Below, piece after piece: positions 11,418-24,604 of a DNA stretch of 64,000 nucleotides. Position 1 is the first letter of the stretch, and every line of letters begins with the position of its first letter. The DNA comes from Chamaecyparis obtusa (Eukaryota > Streptophyta > Pinopsida > Cupressales > Cupressaceae). The stretch lies in the NCBI GenBank assembly GCA_027943335.1, contig BSBK01006379.1, positions 248,001-312,000 of the forward strand. The letters run 5' to 3'. The position numbers were made by a program, and so were the translations under genes. A model generated the notes under the pieces. It did not search any database. It worked only from the letters and a program-made list of their open reading frames with translations, and was not told the origin of the DNA.

Positions 11418-14400
11418 TGAAGATATTTTCTTGGAATGTCAGGGGCATAAATTCTCCTAACAAAATAAGTAGAATTAAAAAGTTTATTGATTCCTCTCAA
11501 GATGACATCATTATCCTCCAGGAGGCTAATTTATCCCAAGCTTCATATGATAAACTCACCTCCAAATGGTCCCTATGGGAATCCTCCCGTGTTCCTTCTT
11601 CTGGGGCTTCTGGAGGTCTTCTAGCTCTTTGGAAGAAAAAGGGTATGCAGGGTAAATTGTTGGCTGCAAACCCAAACTGGCAGCTTCTTTAATTTTCCAG
11701 CTATGAGGCAACCTTCCTTTTGTTCAATGTCTATGGTCCTTCCTCCCCCCATGAAAAACTTTTCTTGTGGGAATCCCTAGCTGATCAGCTCAATGGATTC
11801 CAGGATCTTCCTACTATCTTAGGAGGAGATTTTTATGCTATTTCAGACTTAAACAAAAAGTCATGAGAGAACCCTACAACACAGAGGGTTATAGATGAGT
11901 TTGCCTTATTCATTGAAAATAATGCTCTATGTGACATTCTCCCTTCAAATGGTATGTTCACGTGGACTAACCGTAGAGTAGGCCTTCCCATTTCATCTAG
12001 ACTGGACATATTCCTTGTCTCCTGTGATTTCAAACTGCTAGATTTAGGTTGGGTGTTCCATTGTCCTACTATTCTAATGGGAATTTCTTCAAAAGCTATT
12101 GATTCTAGTGATGAACGACACATTCCAACTAGGTGACCCCAAAAGATGCACTGCTCTTCTGATCATATTCAAGCCGGAGAGGTGGAATGAATAAAGGTGG
12201 GTGTTGCAAGGCCAAACTCATAGTTGAGGAGATAGAGTGAACCCAGGCAACTTAGCTCTATGATGGGGGGATGTTAAAGGAGGATCCATTCATGCCTATG
12301 GTTCGGGACTGGCCTCTTTAGAGTTCGATCACTTCCCCATCTCACTTAATTTTGTTGCTTCAAGAAGTCAGAATAAACATCCAAACTTCAAATTAGAAAG
12401 CATGTGGCTTACTCATCTCCATTTCTTGGCTTTGCTTAAGCAATGGTGGGTAAGTGCCCCATTCTGTAAAGGAACTAGGATGTTCCAATTCTCAAAAAAG
12501 CTCAAGTATGTAAAGTAAAAAATTGTTATTTGGAACAAGGAGGTATTTAAAAACATTTTTCATGAAAAATCTAGGGTTGAAAATGAACTAGGTCAAATTG
12601 TTGATCAGATTATTAAAACAGGTCTTAACTCTCTTCTAGCCACCAAACAACTATCCCTTTAGAAATATTGGGAACTGCTTTGTTCTCGGGAGGAGATTTA
12701 CTAGAGACAGAAATCCTGAGAGCTATGGCTAAAAGAGGGTGATAGAAATACTAAATTCTTTCATGCTTCATCTAAAATTAGGAAAGCCTCATCTACTATC
12801 CTTTCTATCAAGGATGTGGTTTCTAGGGAAACCCTTAAATCGCATCAATAGATTAGCATGGAAGGGGTATGTTTCTTTAAAAATTTGTTAGCCCCAGATA
12901 GTCCTCAACCTATCAACCATGAGGTAGTTGATGGGTTGTTGCACTCCATCCCCTCCCTCATATCAGAGAGGGACAATGAGAAGCTAATGAGACCCTTTTC
13001 CCTGGAGGAAATGTGTTCTATCATTTTCTCTATGCCGCTAGATAAGGCACTTGGCCTGGATGGTTTTACTTTGTTGTTTTATCAACAATGTTGGGATGTG
13101 ATTAAATTGGATATGTTGCTGGCTATAGAAGAGTCCTGAAAACATGGCTATATTATCAAGAACTTTAATACCACTAACCTTGCCTTGATTCCCAAAACCA
13201 AAAAGCCTAGTACATTTGCTGATTTCAGACCTATCTCCCTCTGTAACTCTATTTACAAAATTTTCACCAAAGCAATCTATCTCAGGTTAAAACCTATCAT
13301 TCCATCAATTATTTCTCCTCAACAGGGAGGATTTGTTCTAGGTAGGGAGACTTTGGATGGTGCACTAGTCTCTCTTGAAGTTCTCCACACTATTGAATCA
13401 TCTCAAATCCCATCCTTTGTTCTCAAACTTGATATGATGAAAGTGTATGACAAAGTTAACTGGTCTTTCCTTATCAAAGTTCTCCAAAAATTTGGATTTT
13501 TAGAGGCATGGTGTAATTGGATTAAGCACTGTCTCTCAGGAGTAGCTTTCTTAGTATTAGTTAATGGTGTTTCTTCAGTTTTTTTTCGTGCCTCCCAAGG
13601 AGTTCGGTAGGGTGACCCTCTATCCCCTTATTTATTATAATGGCAGAGGCATTCAACAGATCTATACAAGCTCAAAAAGATTTGCAAATCTGGAAAGGTA
13701 TATTAATCCCTAATTCTACCATATCTATCTCTCATTATTTTTTTGCAGATGACATGCTCTTGTTTGGGGAATCGAACATTCAAGAGGCTAAATGCATTAA
13801 AAAGGTTCTAGATCTTTACACATCAGGATTTGGTCAAGTGATTAATCCTCTCAAATTGAAACTTTTTTTGTTTTTTACTCCACAACTTCTTCAAAATAGA
13901 ATTTCTAGTATTTTTGGCTTCCCCCTTGATACCTTTCCATCTACTTACCTTGGCATTCCTTTCTTCTTCAGTTAGGTCAAGTCTTCCTATTGGGACTCAG
14001 TGATCTCTAGGCTAAAAAATAGAATTTCTGTCTGGAAGGCAAGATGGTTGTCCCTTTCAGGTAGGATCTTGCTCATCAAAAATTTGTTAACATCCATCTC
14101 AAACTATTATATTTTCATCCTTCAAGCTCCAAAATTAGTTTTCTCATGTATTGAAAAGATCATTCAGACCTTCCTCTGAACTTCTAACATGACCAATGAG
14201 AAGAAAGTCCCTCTGGTCTCTTTGGGGAAACTTTAGGCTAGTAAAGATTCTGGTAGGGCAGGACTGCAGGACATTTCTTTTAGAAACAAAGCTTTTGGTG
14301 GGAAGTTATTTTGGAACATGTATTTTAAACCATAGGCACTATGGCATCAGATTATGCAAGCCAAATACTTAGATTCCCCCAACCCAAATAGAATTCTTAC

Positions 14401-15928
14401 TATCTCTAATCCTCCCTCTAGGTCACCTACTTGGAATTTTATGATTTCATCTAGATATGTTGTTACTACCTTTCTTTCCTGGCAAGTTCATAATAGATTT
14501 AGTGTTTTATTCTGGAAAGATTCATGGAATGGATTCCCCCCTCTATGCTCTGTGTCATCTCTTGATCAAGTTATGCATGTTGCTTCAACTTTGTGGGGAG
14601 ACTTATTGATTAACTATGTGGATCATGTGGATCTTATCACACATCAGGCTATTTGGAAAGATCCAAATATCCTTCCTATAGATCTATCTACTACTAAAGA
14701 ATTATCAGATATCCTTGTTACATGCTTGATCTATTTTTCAAATGATAATGATAAAATTATTTGGTGCCCATCCAAAGATGGTGTATATTTTGTTAAATCG
14801 GGCTATGTTGCCCTGCAGAATATGAACATTCATCTTTGTACCCAATGGGCCTTTTCCTTTTGTTGGAATAAAGCTATTCTTCCTAAGGCGGGAGTCTTTT
14901 CCTAGCTTGTTGTGCAAGGTAAGGTCCTTACCAGTGATAGACTAACCAGGTTTCACATAGCAATTCCTTTTAATTGTGTTCTATGCAATGATCATTTGGA
15001 ATCCCCAAATCATCTTTTTGTCCATTGTCCTTTTTCTCAGGCATGTTGGTCTTTTGTTATGAGTAAATTATCTATTTCGTTCCCTCTCCCTAAATCATTG
15101 TGGGAGTTCTTCCAGTCTTGGCCAACCATATATTCAAATTCATTATTCTCATGCTTATGGTACATCATTCCTGCATCGGTAATTTGGGCGATCTGGTGGG
15201 AAAGGAATAAAAGAATATTCAAAAAGCTCAGTTCTGACATCCCTTCAATATTGAACACTATTGAATGGTTGATATATGAACAAGTCAATAGCAGGTCCTC
15301 TCTTCACTTCAACCCAAATGAGACATTCACATCCTGGTATTCTTCAGTAATAGCCAAATGGAAGTATATTTCTCCTCCTTATTCTCCTATCTTTCCTTGT
15401 ATCAGGAAATCCCTAGTTTGTAGATCCGATGTTAAGTGGATACCTCCCAAGCCTCCTCTCATCAAGTTCAATTTTGATGGCTCTTCGAGAGGGAATCCGA
15501 GTGAGTCAGGTATTGGATGTTGTTTAAGAAATCAGTCAGGTAAAGTTATTGCTTTATTAGCAAGATCTATCTGCCCAGGTACAAATAATATGGCTGAAGC
15601 TATTGCTTTGTTGGAAGGTCTTAAACTTGCAAAAAAAATGTTGATTTAAAACCTCCATATTGAAGGTGATTCATCGGTCATCATTAATGCTTGTATTGAT
15701 AGAAAGATCTTGAACTAGCAACTTAAATATATTCTCCTTCAAATCTGGGGGCTCATTGATTCTTTTACTAGTTTTGTTATATCTCATACATATCGTGAGA
15801 GTAATTCTCTGGTGGATTTTTTGGCCAATCTGGGTTGTGACAAAGTTCCATTAGACCCCTCCATCTCTTTGAGTGAAATTAATAAGTACCTGATTCTACT
15901 TGGTATTATTGGGAAGGAATCTATCTAA
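11417..15928 (+). pseudogene. LINE ORF2: endonuclease, reverse transcriptase, zinc finger, RNase H
   Basis: The ATG at 11417 overlaps the ORF1 stop (TAATG). An APE-type endonuclease follows: FSWNVRGINS, IILQEAN, LGGDFYAI, TWTNRRVGLP and FDHFPISLNF (last at about 12330). The RT domain (about 12858-13975) shows LDKALGLDGF, LIPKTKKP, FRPISLCN, QQGGFVLGRE, KLDMMKVYDKV, SQGVR-stop-GDPLSPY and FFADDMLLF, the catalytic Asp pair being intact. The zinc finger CVLCNDHLESPNHLFVHC is near 14980. RNase H (about 15445-15890) has NFDGSSRGNP, NMAEAIALLEG and IEGDSSVI, so Asp/Glu/Asp are present. The end is TAA at 15926-15928. Roughly a dozen stops and several shifts inactivate it. Confidence 0.85.
12057..12290. 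mobile_element. Small insertion in LINE endonuclease with 6-bp direct repeats
   Basis: TCCATT occurs at 12057-12062 and again at 12285-12290, bracketing about 222 bp that interrupt the endonuclease between FLVSCDFKLLDLGW and SLEFDHFPI. The other LINE copy lacks such sequence at this place. The inserted DNA is not recognised. The frame is not perfectly restored on removal (one indel), so the call is tentative. Confidence 0.4.
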
Positions 15929-16957
15929 CGTAATTTTATTTACTGCTAGTGGTGACATAGGATATTTCTCTGCTCCAATTAGTGATGTGGTGGCCACTAA
16001 TTAGAGTAGATAAAGTATCATCTATTCTATGTCACAAGGGCATGGGCATTGCTAGCTATTAATCATGCTATGACATGCCAAATGTTAATTTGTCATTCAT
16101 TTTTCTATTGGGCATTTCTTATAGTACTCTACAACAATCCTACCTTATAGTGGAAAAGGCATGACAAGGTGGCAAAGAGTATTTGGCATCTCATAAGTAT
16201 GCACTCCTCAGTGGCGTTGAATCATATTATGACATGCCAAATGCCACCTTGTCATTTCTCTTCTCAGGTGGTTTTATTTATGATTTCTTGCATTCTGGCA
16301 TTGCAATCATGTCCCATTAGGAAAAAGGCATGTCAAATTGGTAATTATCATTTGACATGGCAGATTTTAATTTTCATGTGTATGCGTCCCTACTTGGCAC
16401 TAGAATTTTGTGTGAGCTCTTATGCTTCTGCCTCCCTCGTTCTGATTTATGACATTCTTCTGCATTGGACATTGCATCAACCTCCACCTGTGGTCATTTC
16501 TGGAAGATTTTGTATTTGTGACATCTTCCTCTATTTACTCCTTTTCTTTTGCCCACATGTCATAGTACTTTCTTTCAATTCTAAAGTTAAATTTTGTCCT
16601 TCACTATCATTTCTCGATAGCTGGCTATGATTCCACTCTCTTTTCTATGGCTTTAGTTTGTATACTGGCAATGTTTGCACACTTCAACACTTGTGGGCTT
16701 TGCCTGCTGGCAGTTATTTTGTATGCCCTTAATTTTTGAGAAATCCTCATTAGATCTTATATCTTTAATGTGAGTTAATATCATTGTTTTTGGTGATAGT
16801 GGCTCTTGCAATTATATCTATGGGCTTCTTAAATAGGGTCATGAGATATCTCTTCTTCATCAATTTCTCTACTTCCATCTTTGTTGGCTTTGGGTAGTCT
16901 TTGGTTCTTCCTCTGCTATTTTAGGTCCCCTGTTTGTTTCATGACTATTTCTTAGCC
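15929..16957. other. LINE 3' region without recognised gene
   Basis: After the RNase H stop comes about 1 kb of non-conserved sequence. A segment around TATGACATGCCAAAT is repeated (near 16070 and 16230, with TTGTCATTTC following both times). Open frames here have no recognisable domain. Confidence 0.5.
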
Positions 16958-17692
16958 ATGTCAGGATGCCCCAGTTTTCTTGTGGGAGCTAGTTCTAATG
17001 TTGAATGTTGTTCAGTATGCGTATCTCTACACATGGAATATTACCCTTGAAACTATAGGGTTCTGCTGGAAGTGGAAGCTTGGGAAGAACCTTTCCTTGG
17101 TCCCATTAGGGATGAAATGCTTGCAGTTGTTTTTAATTGCAAACATCCACACATTCATCATGGCATTAGGAGAATCATTGGTCATGAAATTATCTCTCCT
17201 TCTAGTAGAAGGATTATCTATCCATCTCAGCTCCTCTTTGTTTTCTTCTCTAATTTGGTTGATCTTATGCAGTCTCTGGTTCATTTAGATACTATAGCAG
17301 GTCACTATGTGAAACCTAGCTTCTTGCAGAATCATAAGCTTCATGCTGCTCTTCAGAAATATGATTTGTGGGGTGGTACCACTCTGTTGGGAGGTCTTTT
17401 TCACCATCATGCTATGTTGAGAGAACATTCAGTTTTTACGATTTATGAAAGTATCAAAAGAGAAATGGAATGGCAGTCTTTCCACCCCATAAAAATTATG
17501 CTCCAGTAGTTTGGAGGTTTTCTTCCCAAAGATTTTATTAGTAGTATTCACCAAGTGGTATTTGTAATGCTTGACTTATTGGAAGCAAACTCCTCTCCTC
17601 TAGCGGCTTCGGCTCTGAAATCTCGCCATCTTCCTGACTTGAACCTTGGTCTAGGTTCTGGGGACTCTTCATTGGCCCGTATGGATATTTGA
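16958..17692 (+). pseudogene. Extra reading frame downstream of LINE ORF2, function unknown
   Basis: From ATG at 16958 (MSGCPSFLVGASS) to TGA at 17690-17692 one frame of 245 codons is broken only by a TGA near 17048 and a TAG near 17507. It includes the segments EAWEEPFLGPIRDEM, HGIRRIIGHEIISPSS and SRHLPDLNLGLGSGDSS. I recognise no domain. The - strand LINE has only about 570 bp between its RNase H stop and its 3' hairpin and lacks this frame, so it could be a captured host fragment or a third ORF of this subfamily. The long open frame in otherwise decayed DNA is the main support. Confidence 0.35.
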
Positions 17693-17930
17693 GCAGCTTC
17701 ATTTTCATGGTATTTTGGTCTACATTTTTTGGGTACTTTAATAGATTTTGATCGATGCATCATCAACTTCAGCAACAATTTTTCATATACAATTCTCTAT
17801 TGTAGTCACCTTCTTCTCATGTCCCTCTATTGATAAGCTCAATTTTCACTCATTGAATGTAATGAGTCATTTTGTAAACTCACCGTATATTGTGGATGAG
17901 TCATTTGGAATTTTTATGTAGTCCATACGA

Positions 17931-18164
17931 GGTGTAAATATCTATACTAGCTAAATCTAGCTCTATGTGGATATATTATGATGTAAGGTGGCATCACTAT
18001 TGAGAAGCTTCAGCCCACAGTGATCCATCAATTTTGGTTTTCTTTAAGGTGTAAATATCTGTACTAGCTAAATCTAGCTCTCTATGGATACATTATGATG
18101 TAAGGTGGCATCATTGTTGAGAAGCTTCAACCCACAGTGATCCATCAATTTTGGTTTTCTTTTT
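17931..18164. repeat. 117-bp tandem duplication in LINE 3' UTR
   Basis: GGTGTAAATATCTRTACTAG begins at 17931 and again at 18048. Both copies continue through GCTAAATCTAGCTCT, GATGTAAGGTGGCATCA and GTGATCCATCAATTTTGG with a few differences. Confidence 0.9.
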
Positions 18165-18194
18165 CGTGATGGGGTCATGAACGAATTTTTTTTC

Positions 18195-18304
18195 CCCCGG
18201 TTCTTTTCTCCGGGAGCCCCTTATTTTAGAACCAAGTTTATGTAAAAATGATAAAAATTATATAATATATTAAGTGGTAATACCATCTTGATTCAAAAAA
18301 AAAT
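18195..18304 (+). other. LINE 3' end: hairpin and A-run
   Basis: GGTTCTTTTCTCCGGGAGCCCC contains a CTCCGGGAG stem-loop, followed by AACCAAGTTTATGTAAAAATG and a TTGATTCAAAAAAAAA tail. The - strand LINE ends with the related GGTTCTTTTCTCTGAGAGC and ATGTAAAAAAATA (around 20915-20957). Conservation between the two copies suggests this is the region recognised by the element's RT. Confidence 0.65.
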
Positions 18305-20929
18305 AAATTTGCACAACTTTTTAAGTTACTACTCATAATATTTTTAAATCGTCTGCCCAACATACTTACCTTTTTTTATATGGGTTGGGTGAACACAGAG
18401 AATTAGAACATGGATAATAACTGAATATAAAAAGGAGGGAAAGGAGGGTAAAAGTTTAAAGAGGTTGTTCTAATGGCCTGTGACTGGAGAAGATTATTCC
18501 AATCTTCATGATGAAATAGGTTGAGAATGCTTGCTAAGTGTGTCATTCATATACCATGAAATTCTCAAGCAAAAGATGGAGGGCTGGGGTTAAAAGTCCT
18601 CTATTTTATCAAGATAGAAACCATTGAAACTAAAGGAGAAGGTGATATTTACATTGAACTATGAAGCTGATTATGTTTATGAAATGGCATGGAGGACAAT
18701 GGGTGGGATTCCTACAAATTAAGGAACTCTAACTTTTATTTTTGTTGGCTGATTTTTATACAAGAAGGGAGAATTATGACCTATGATTTTCCTTCTAACA
18801 CTTGGTTGCAGGTATTTTAGTTAGGTTATTGACTATTTAGTAATTATTCAAATAATGGTATTCATTTTTCTTATTTAATCAGAAATGCTTACTTTTCTTT
18901 CATTTTAGACTAATGTTTTTATATTTTTACAATATTTTAATGCCACTATCACAATTTTTTTAAATTTGATATCTCTTTGTGTCTTCTACATAAATTTAAT
19001 TTATAAAATATAAGCATGCTAGTTTAAATTCAAACGTCGTTGTCTTTCATTTTTAATTTTTTCTTAAAAAAGAGCTGCTAAATTTTATTTAAATTTTTAT
19101 AATATATATTACTATAAATTTTTATATCAATTTTTGGTTGAGATAGTATATATGACATTGTGTTTCGAGAATCTCCACCGAAAGGATATATATACTTTGT
19201 AGGAGGGGATATCAATACAGTAAGAACAAAAGTGTTTTTAGCAGCTGAGGATGATATAAATACTTTAATGTAAAGGAAAAAAAGTGGGGTCTCTTCTTCT
19301 TATCGAGCGATCTTCGAGATATTATACTAAACCTATTTTTCTTGAAGGACAGGTTTATGTGATAAATTTAGACAACATTAAAGTCTTTAATATAGAGACT
19401 CAAGTATGAAGTGAGTTGAAGGTTAAACAAATATGGTATCCAAGTTATCTTATAGTTTATTTTGGGGATTTAGATTCATTTTAAAGAGATAGAGTGATGC
19501 AATTAAGTAAAAATGTGTGGAGGTTGGTAGGATATTTAACCAAATTTCTTATTAAGGTTTATTGGGCTACTATTTGGAATGAGCAAAATTTCTTTAATGA
19601 TTGTATGTGGCACAAATATATGTGTTAAATTATTTACTATTTGTATAGGTATGTTGTAGAAGGATAAGTGGCTTTAGTAAAGTGGATTTCTATGGACAGT
19701 CTATTAGATTATGAATATTCTACTCATTTAGTAATTACTTTGCTTATTTAAAGATAGACTTGTTTGCATTAGGGAGATACTCACTAAAGGGGTGCTCTCC
19801 TTCTCCTCCACATGGATGTTTTGTCTCTACTAGGATTTTGTGTTGTAGGGTCATCTTCTCGTGCATGAAAAGACTCCTCTAAATGAATTCACATATTCAC
19901 ATTAACTATTTTGCATGTTTGTGCTGAAGATATGAATAAGCCAACGAGTGGTTCATTCACGATGAGTGATGTGTAGTGGGAAAACTAGAGGACATAGATG
20001 CCCCTTCCACTATGCCATGTTGTTCTTATTTCTTAAGGGACTTATTGTTATTTTTGTTTGTTAGCTTTTGGGTATGTGCAAGATCATGGGAGGCCAAAGT
20101 AGGCCCTTAAGTGACAATGAAATTTTAGAAAATTAGATTTAGGCAACTTGACACAAGAATTTCAATAGGTTATCAACCTTATATCAAGAATATATAAGAA
20201 GAAAATATATAAGAAATTGAATTTAGTTTCTAAGCTATTAGTTATTTTTTCAAAAAAAAAAACTAATTGGTGAAAAATTGAAATTTCAATGTAGTAGTAC
20301 ATAAATTTCAGGAAAATGATAAGTAGGTGTATGTCTCAGCACCCTAACCACAATCAAAAGGTAATATTTTTTTATAAGATTCTAGATATAAGTAGAAGAC
20401 TCATGTCTGGATGTGATGCATATTTTTGTGTAATTATTTTTTAAATAAATAATGAATTATAATATTTTTACTACAAATTTTCCAGAATATGAAAACTTGT
20501 GTGTCCAACCACTTGGTCAAAACTTAATATTTTTTTACATAAGTATCTAAGGCATATAATGTAACACATGTTTCAAATTTGAAAAATGTTATACCATTTG
20601 AAAGTTATCAATCAACCTATCAATCTAGACTTTAGACATAATTCAATTAGAAAAGAAATAATAATAATTTATTAAACTCAAAACTTGACATAATTTATAT
20701 GGGTAAAGAGCTAAGAATCTCCTTACGCATCACTTTTTGTTTCATCAATTTTAGATAAAAAAGGTTGTCAACTACATGGTCAAAGTCTAGAAATGCAAGA
20801 TCTCAAAAACACATTGCCCTACTACTGTAATTGACCCATCCATATTCACTTTCCCTTCATTCTTGAAAGTGCTTGTTCTTACTTAGGTCATACAATATAT
20901 TATAATATATATTTTTTTACATGTTGGTT
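18305..20929. other. 2.6 kb with no recognised feature
   Basis: This is AT-rich sequence between the 3' ends of the two convergent LINEs. I see no long frame, domain motif, clear repeat boundary or RNA gene. It may be old, unrecognisable element sequence. Confidence 0.5.
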
Positions 20930-21496
20930 CGTGAGAGCTCTCAGAGAAAAGAACCAGAAAGATAAACTTTGTTCATAACCCATATCATAATAAAGTGGAA
21001 GAGAGAGAGAGCATGCAAGCTCATACTAAGAATAAAGATAGACAAAAAAATTAACTAAAGGAGCATACAAGATCATTCAGATGTATACAATATCAGAATA
21101 GATGGAAAGATTCATAGAGATTTTGAATCCTCCAATTGAAGAGTAGCAAAAAATAGGAACCCATCAACAAGAAGCCATCCACAAGAAGTTCAACAAATCT
21201 GGAATGAGCATACTTGTCAAAAACTTGCATTTGAGATACCAAAAGCTATGCAATGCACATCTATTCTTCCATAGAAGGAGCCGAGGGAGCCAAATGTAAA
21301 TTTAGGGGACCCGAGCCACCAAGAATGGATTTATTGATATCAAGGGCCTAATGATGGGTAGGAGATAATTATATTCCCATACTGCCCAGCTAGGAATCAA
21401 AACAATGAACAAGATCCATTTCCAATAAATCTAATAATTAAAGTTAAACATGAATGTTCAATATAAGAAACACAAAGTATCACCATCCATGCCATA

Positions 21497-24400
21497 TTAA
21501 GGGAGGCACATCTCAAGTTGAGAAATCCTAAATACATTTGGATAACTCTTTAAATTACATCCCTCCCAAGAAGAATCTAAAAAAACTTTATCACATCCAA
21601 TATTCGCAAGGCAATCAGCCAGTGCATTTCCTTCCCGATAGACATGTGATATAAAATGGTATTCAAATGTATCTAGGAGAACCTAAATTTATTCAAGAAT
21701 ATATCTAAAGTGCCAATTATCACAATTTCTCAAGATTTGCATGCATAAATAATAAAAGAAGAGTCACCTTCAATATGCAAACACTGAAAATTCAATTTTT
21801 TTTCCATCACAATACCTTCCAAAAGAGCATGTGCCTCTGTCATGTTATTCATGCCAAGGAAAATTGGCATAGATTTAAAAGAAAGAATATGACCTGAACT
21901 ATCACGAAAAACTATCCCTATTCCTAACTCTCCTGGGTTACCATGAGAAGAGCCATCAAAATTCATTTTGTACGTACCAACCATAGGAGGTTGCCATTTA
22001 ATAACACTTCTATCTACCATGATCTTTCTAACCCATGGGAGAATAGGAGAGACATGAATAATGATAACTTTCCATGAAGAGGAAATCAAATAATCCCATG
22101 AGGAAAAAATTGAGTTACTATGAAACTATTTTTGGACATGAGATTCACTTGCTCCAAAATGCTCTTTTCCAGAGTCTTGATAACACTAGATTCTTGAGAT
22201 ATCTATCCCCTAAAAATACATTTATTCCTTTCCCACCAAACACACCAAATGACTGAAGATGGAACTATATACCAAATACATGCATATAAAGAAGAAGAAT
22301 GTGAAGTTGGCCAAGATTGAAACAAATTCCAAAGGGTAGAAGGAAAAGGAATTGAGAGAGAGTTTTTGAAAGATAAAATGCCAACAATCCCTTGCAAAAT
22401 CACAATGCAAAAAAAGGTGGTCAACATCCTCTAGTTCTTTCCCACACAAAACACAAGAAAAAGGAGTTGAAATGTTAAATTTTACTAACCAATCACTTGT
22501 TAAAATCCTATTTTGTAAGGCCAACCAGGAAAAAGCACCAGCTTTAGGAAGAACTGCACTATGCCAACAGAAGGTAAAAACATGATGGTGTGAATTTTAG
22601 CTAGACATTTGCTGGATTGCAAAATACCCTTCTTTAACAGAATAGTTTCTAAATTTGGAAGGACACCATATTAATTGATCTTTAGAATTTGAAAGAAAAA
22701 CAATTCTATTCTTAATGACTGATTGAAATAATTGATTTTCATGCTGAGATAATGAAAAATGGGAAGGATCCTTCCAATAAACTTTATGAGAAAACAAATC
22801 CACACTATCCACATAATCAATTAGCTTATCCCCCCATGTTTGTGATAGAATAACAACAGTTGATGCAAGGGATTCAAATTGGGAAAGAGGAGGAAAACCA
22901 TTCCAAGAGTCTTTCCAGAAGAGAACATCCTCCCCTGAATGTACTTGCCATGAAATAAATTTTGAAACCACCTCTGGACAAGAAATCATGAAGTTCCAAA
23001 TAGCAGATCCATCAGGAGGGTTGGAAATAGTAAAAATTCTTGTAGGATTTTGGGAATATAAATTATTGGCCTACATAGTTTGACACCACAAAGACTAAGG
23101 CTTGGCATACATGGCCCAAACCAACTTCCTCCCAAAAGAAATATTCCTATGAGAAATATTATGCATCCCGGCCCCCCAGATTATTTTGCAAGAGACATTT
23201 TATCTAGAGAAATCAACAAAATCTTCTTAATCTCATTCATGTTGCTCTTCCAAAGGAAAGAGCAAATAATTTTTTCAATTTGACCAATGAATTTTCTAGG
23301 AGCATGAAGGACTAAAATGTAGTAATTAGGGATAGAAACTAGAACTATTTTGACTAAAACAATTCAACCTAACAAGGATAACCAATGAGCTTTCCAAGTA
23401 GAAATACAAAACTTTAATCTTTCAATAACAAAATTCCAAAAAGAAGGTTTGGAGGGTCACGTGCAGAAAGGGATCCCCAAGTAAGTGGAAGGAAGCTTGT
23501 AAGTAGGAAAACCAAGAATACTGAAAATTATATTAGCTACCAACTGAGGGGTATTAAACATAAAGATTTTGGACTTGTGAGCATTAATTTGCTGACTTGA
23601 ACAAGAAGTGTATATATCCAAAATACACTTAATAATTGTAGCTTCTTGAATAGTGGAAGATCCAAACAAAAGTGTATCATCCACAAAAATATTATGAGTT
23701 ATTGAAATATCAAGATTAGAAATTGATATCCCTTTCCATAAACCCAAAGCCCTTTATTTTGATATAAGATGACTAAATGCTTCAGCCATGATAATAAAAA
23801 GAAAGGGGGACAATGGATCCCCTTTCCTAACACCTTGAGAAGAAGAGAAGAAACCAAAAGGAATCCCATTAATAATCATAGAAAAAGAAGAAGAAGAGAT
23901 ACAACTTTTAATCCATTTGCACCATGGGGAAGACAATCCAAATTTCAACAAGACTTTAAATAAAAAATCCCAACAAACTTTGTCATAAGCTTTCATCATA
24001 TTAAGCTTAATAAAAAAAGTAGGAGTATTGGCTGAATTAATGGAATGTAATGTCTCATGAGCCATAATTTCTCCCTCATGAGTTTCTCTTCCCAGAACAA
24101 AACCACCTTGTTGAACTGAAATAATACAAGGAAGAAGAGATTTCAATCATAAATAAATATCTTTAGTAAAGATTTTGTAAATTGAATTGTGCAAGGAAAT
24201 GGGTCTAAAATCAGAAAAAGTTTGAGGAGTCTTAGTCTTCAGAATAAGGGCAATATGAGTAACATTGAAATTTCTTAGAATATATCCCCCTTTCATATAT
24301 TCTTCAAGGGCCATTAACAAATCAAAACCAATGAAGTTCCAACATTTTTGAAATTTTTTTTTTAAAAATCCATCAGGTCCAGGAGCCTTGTCAGGAGCCA

Positions 24401-24599
24401 TTGAGAAAACCACTTTATGAAGCTCATCTAAGGATAAAGGCCGCATTAGAGAAGCATTGTCTTCTTGAGTCACAAGAGTAGGAATTGAATCTAGAAGGCA
24501 ATCTGTTTGATGATTCATCAAAGTAGGGGATTAGAAGGGGCCAATAATTCTTTGAAAAAAGCTACCCCTTCCTCACAAATCTACAAATCAAAAACTAGA
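21497..24599 (-). pseudogene. LINE ORF2 C-terminal part: RT, zinc finger, RNase H
   Basis: From high to low coordinates: EEGVAFFKELLAPSNP (near 24560), APDKAPGPDGF, FRPISLHNSIYK, QQGGFVLGRETHEGE, KLNMMKAYDKV, SQGVRKGDPLSPFLF and NIFVDDTLLFG. The RT Asp pair is therefore present and the GDPLSP motif is unbroken here, unlike in the + copy. CVLCGKELEDVDHLFLHC is the zinc finger near 22450. RNase H follows with NFDGSSHGNPGELGIG, NMTEAHALLEG and HIEGDSSFI, ending at TAA 21497-21499. Stops and shifts divide it into six or more blocks. An excess of coding similarity over the + copy suggests a common subfamily. Confidence 0.85.
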
Positions 24600-24604
24600 G
24601 AATG

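Larger units (their letters stand above)
9049..18304 (+). mobile_element. L1-type LINE with RNase H, plus strand
   Basis: The order is ORF1 (9079-11417), ORF2 (11417-15928) with endonuclease, reverse transcriptase, zinc finger and RNase H, then a 2.4-kb 3' region with an extra ORF, a hairpin near 18205 and an A-run at 18296-18304 after TTGATTC. This is the layout of the plant L1 group that carries an archaeal-type RNase H. The 5' side abuts the end of the left-hand DNA transposon, so any 5' UTR is missing or displaced. Many stops make it non-autonomous. Confidence 0.85.

Noticed and set aside
22074..23963. Plus-strand frames opposite the minus LINE
   Set aside because: They are shadows of the RT/RNase H coding strand.
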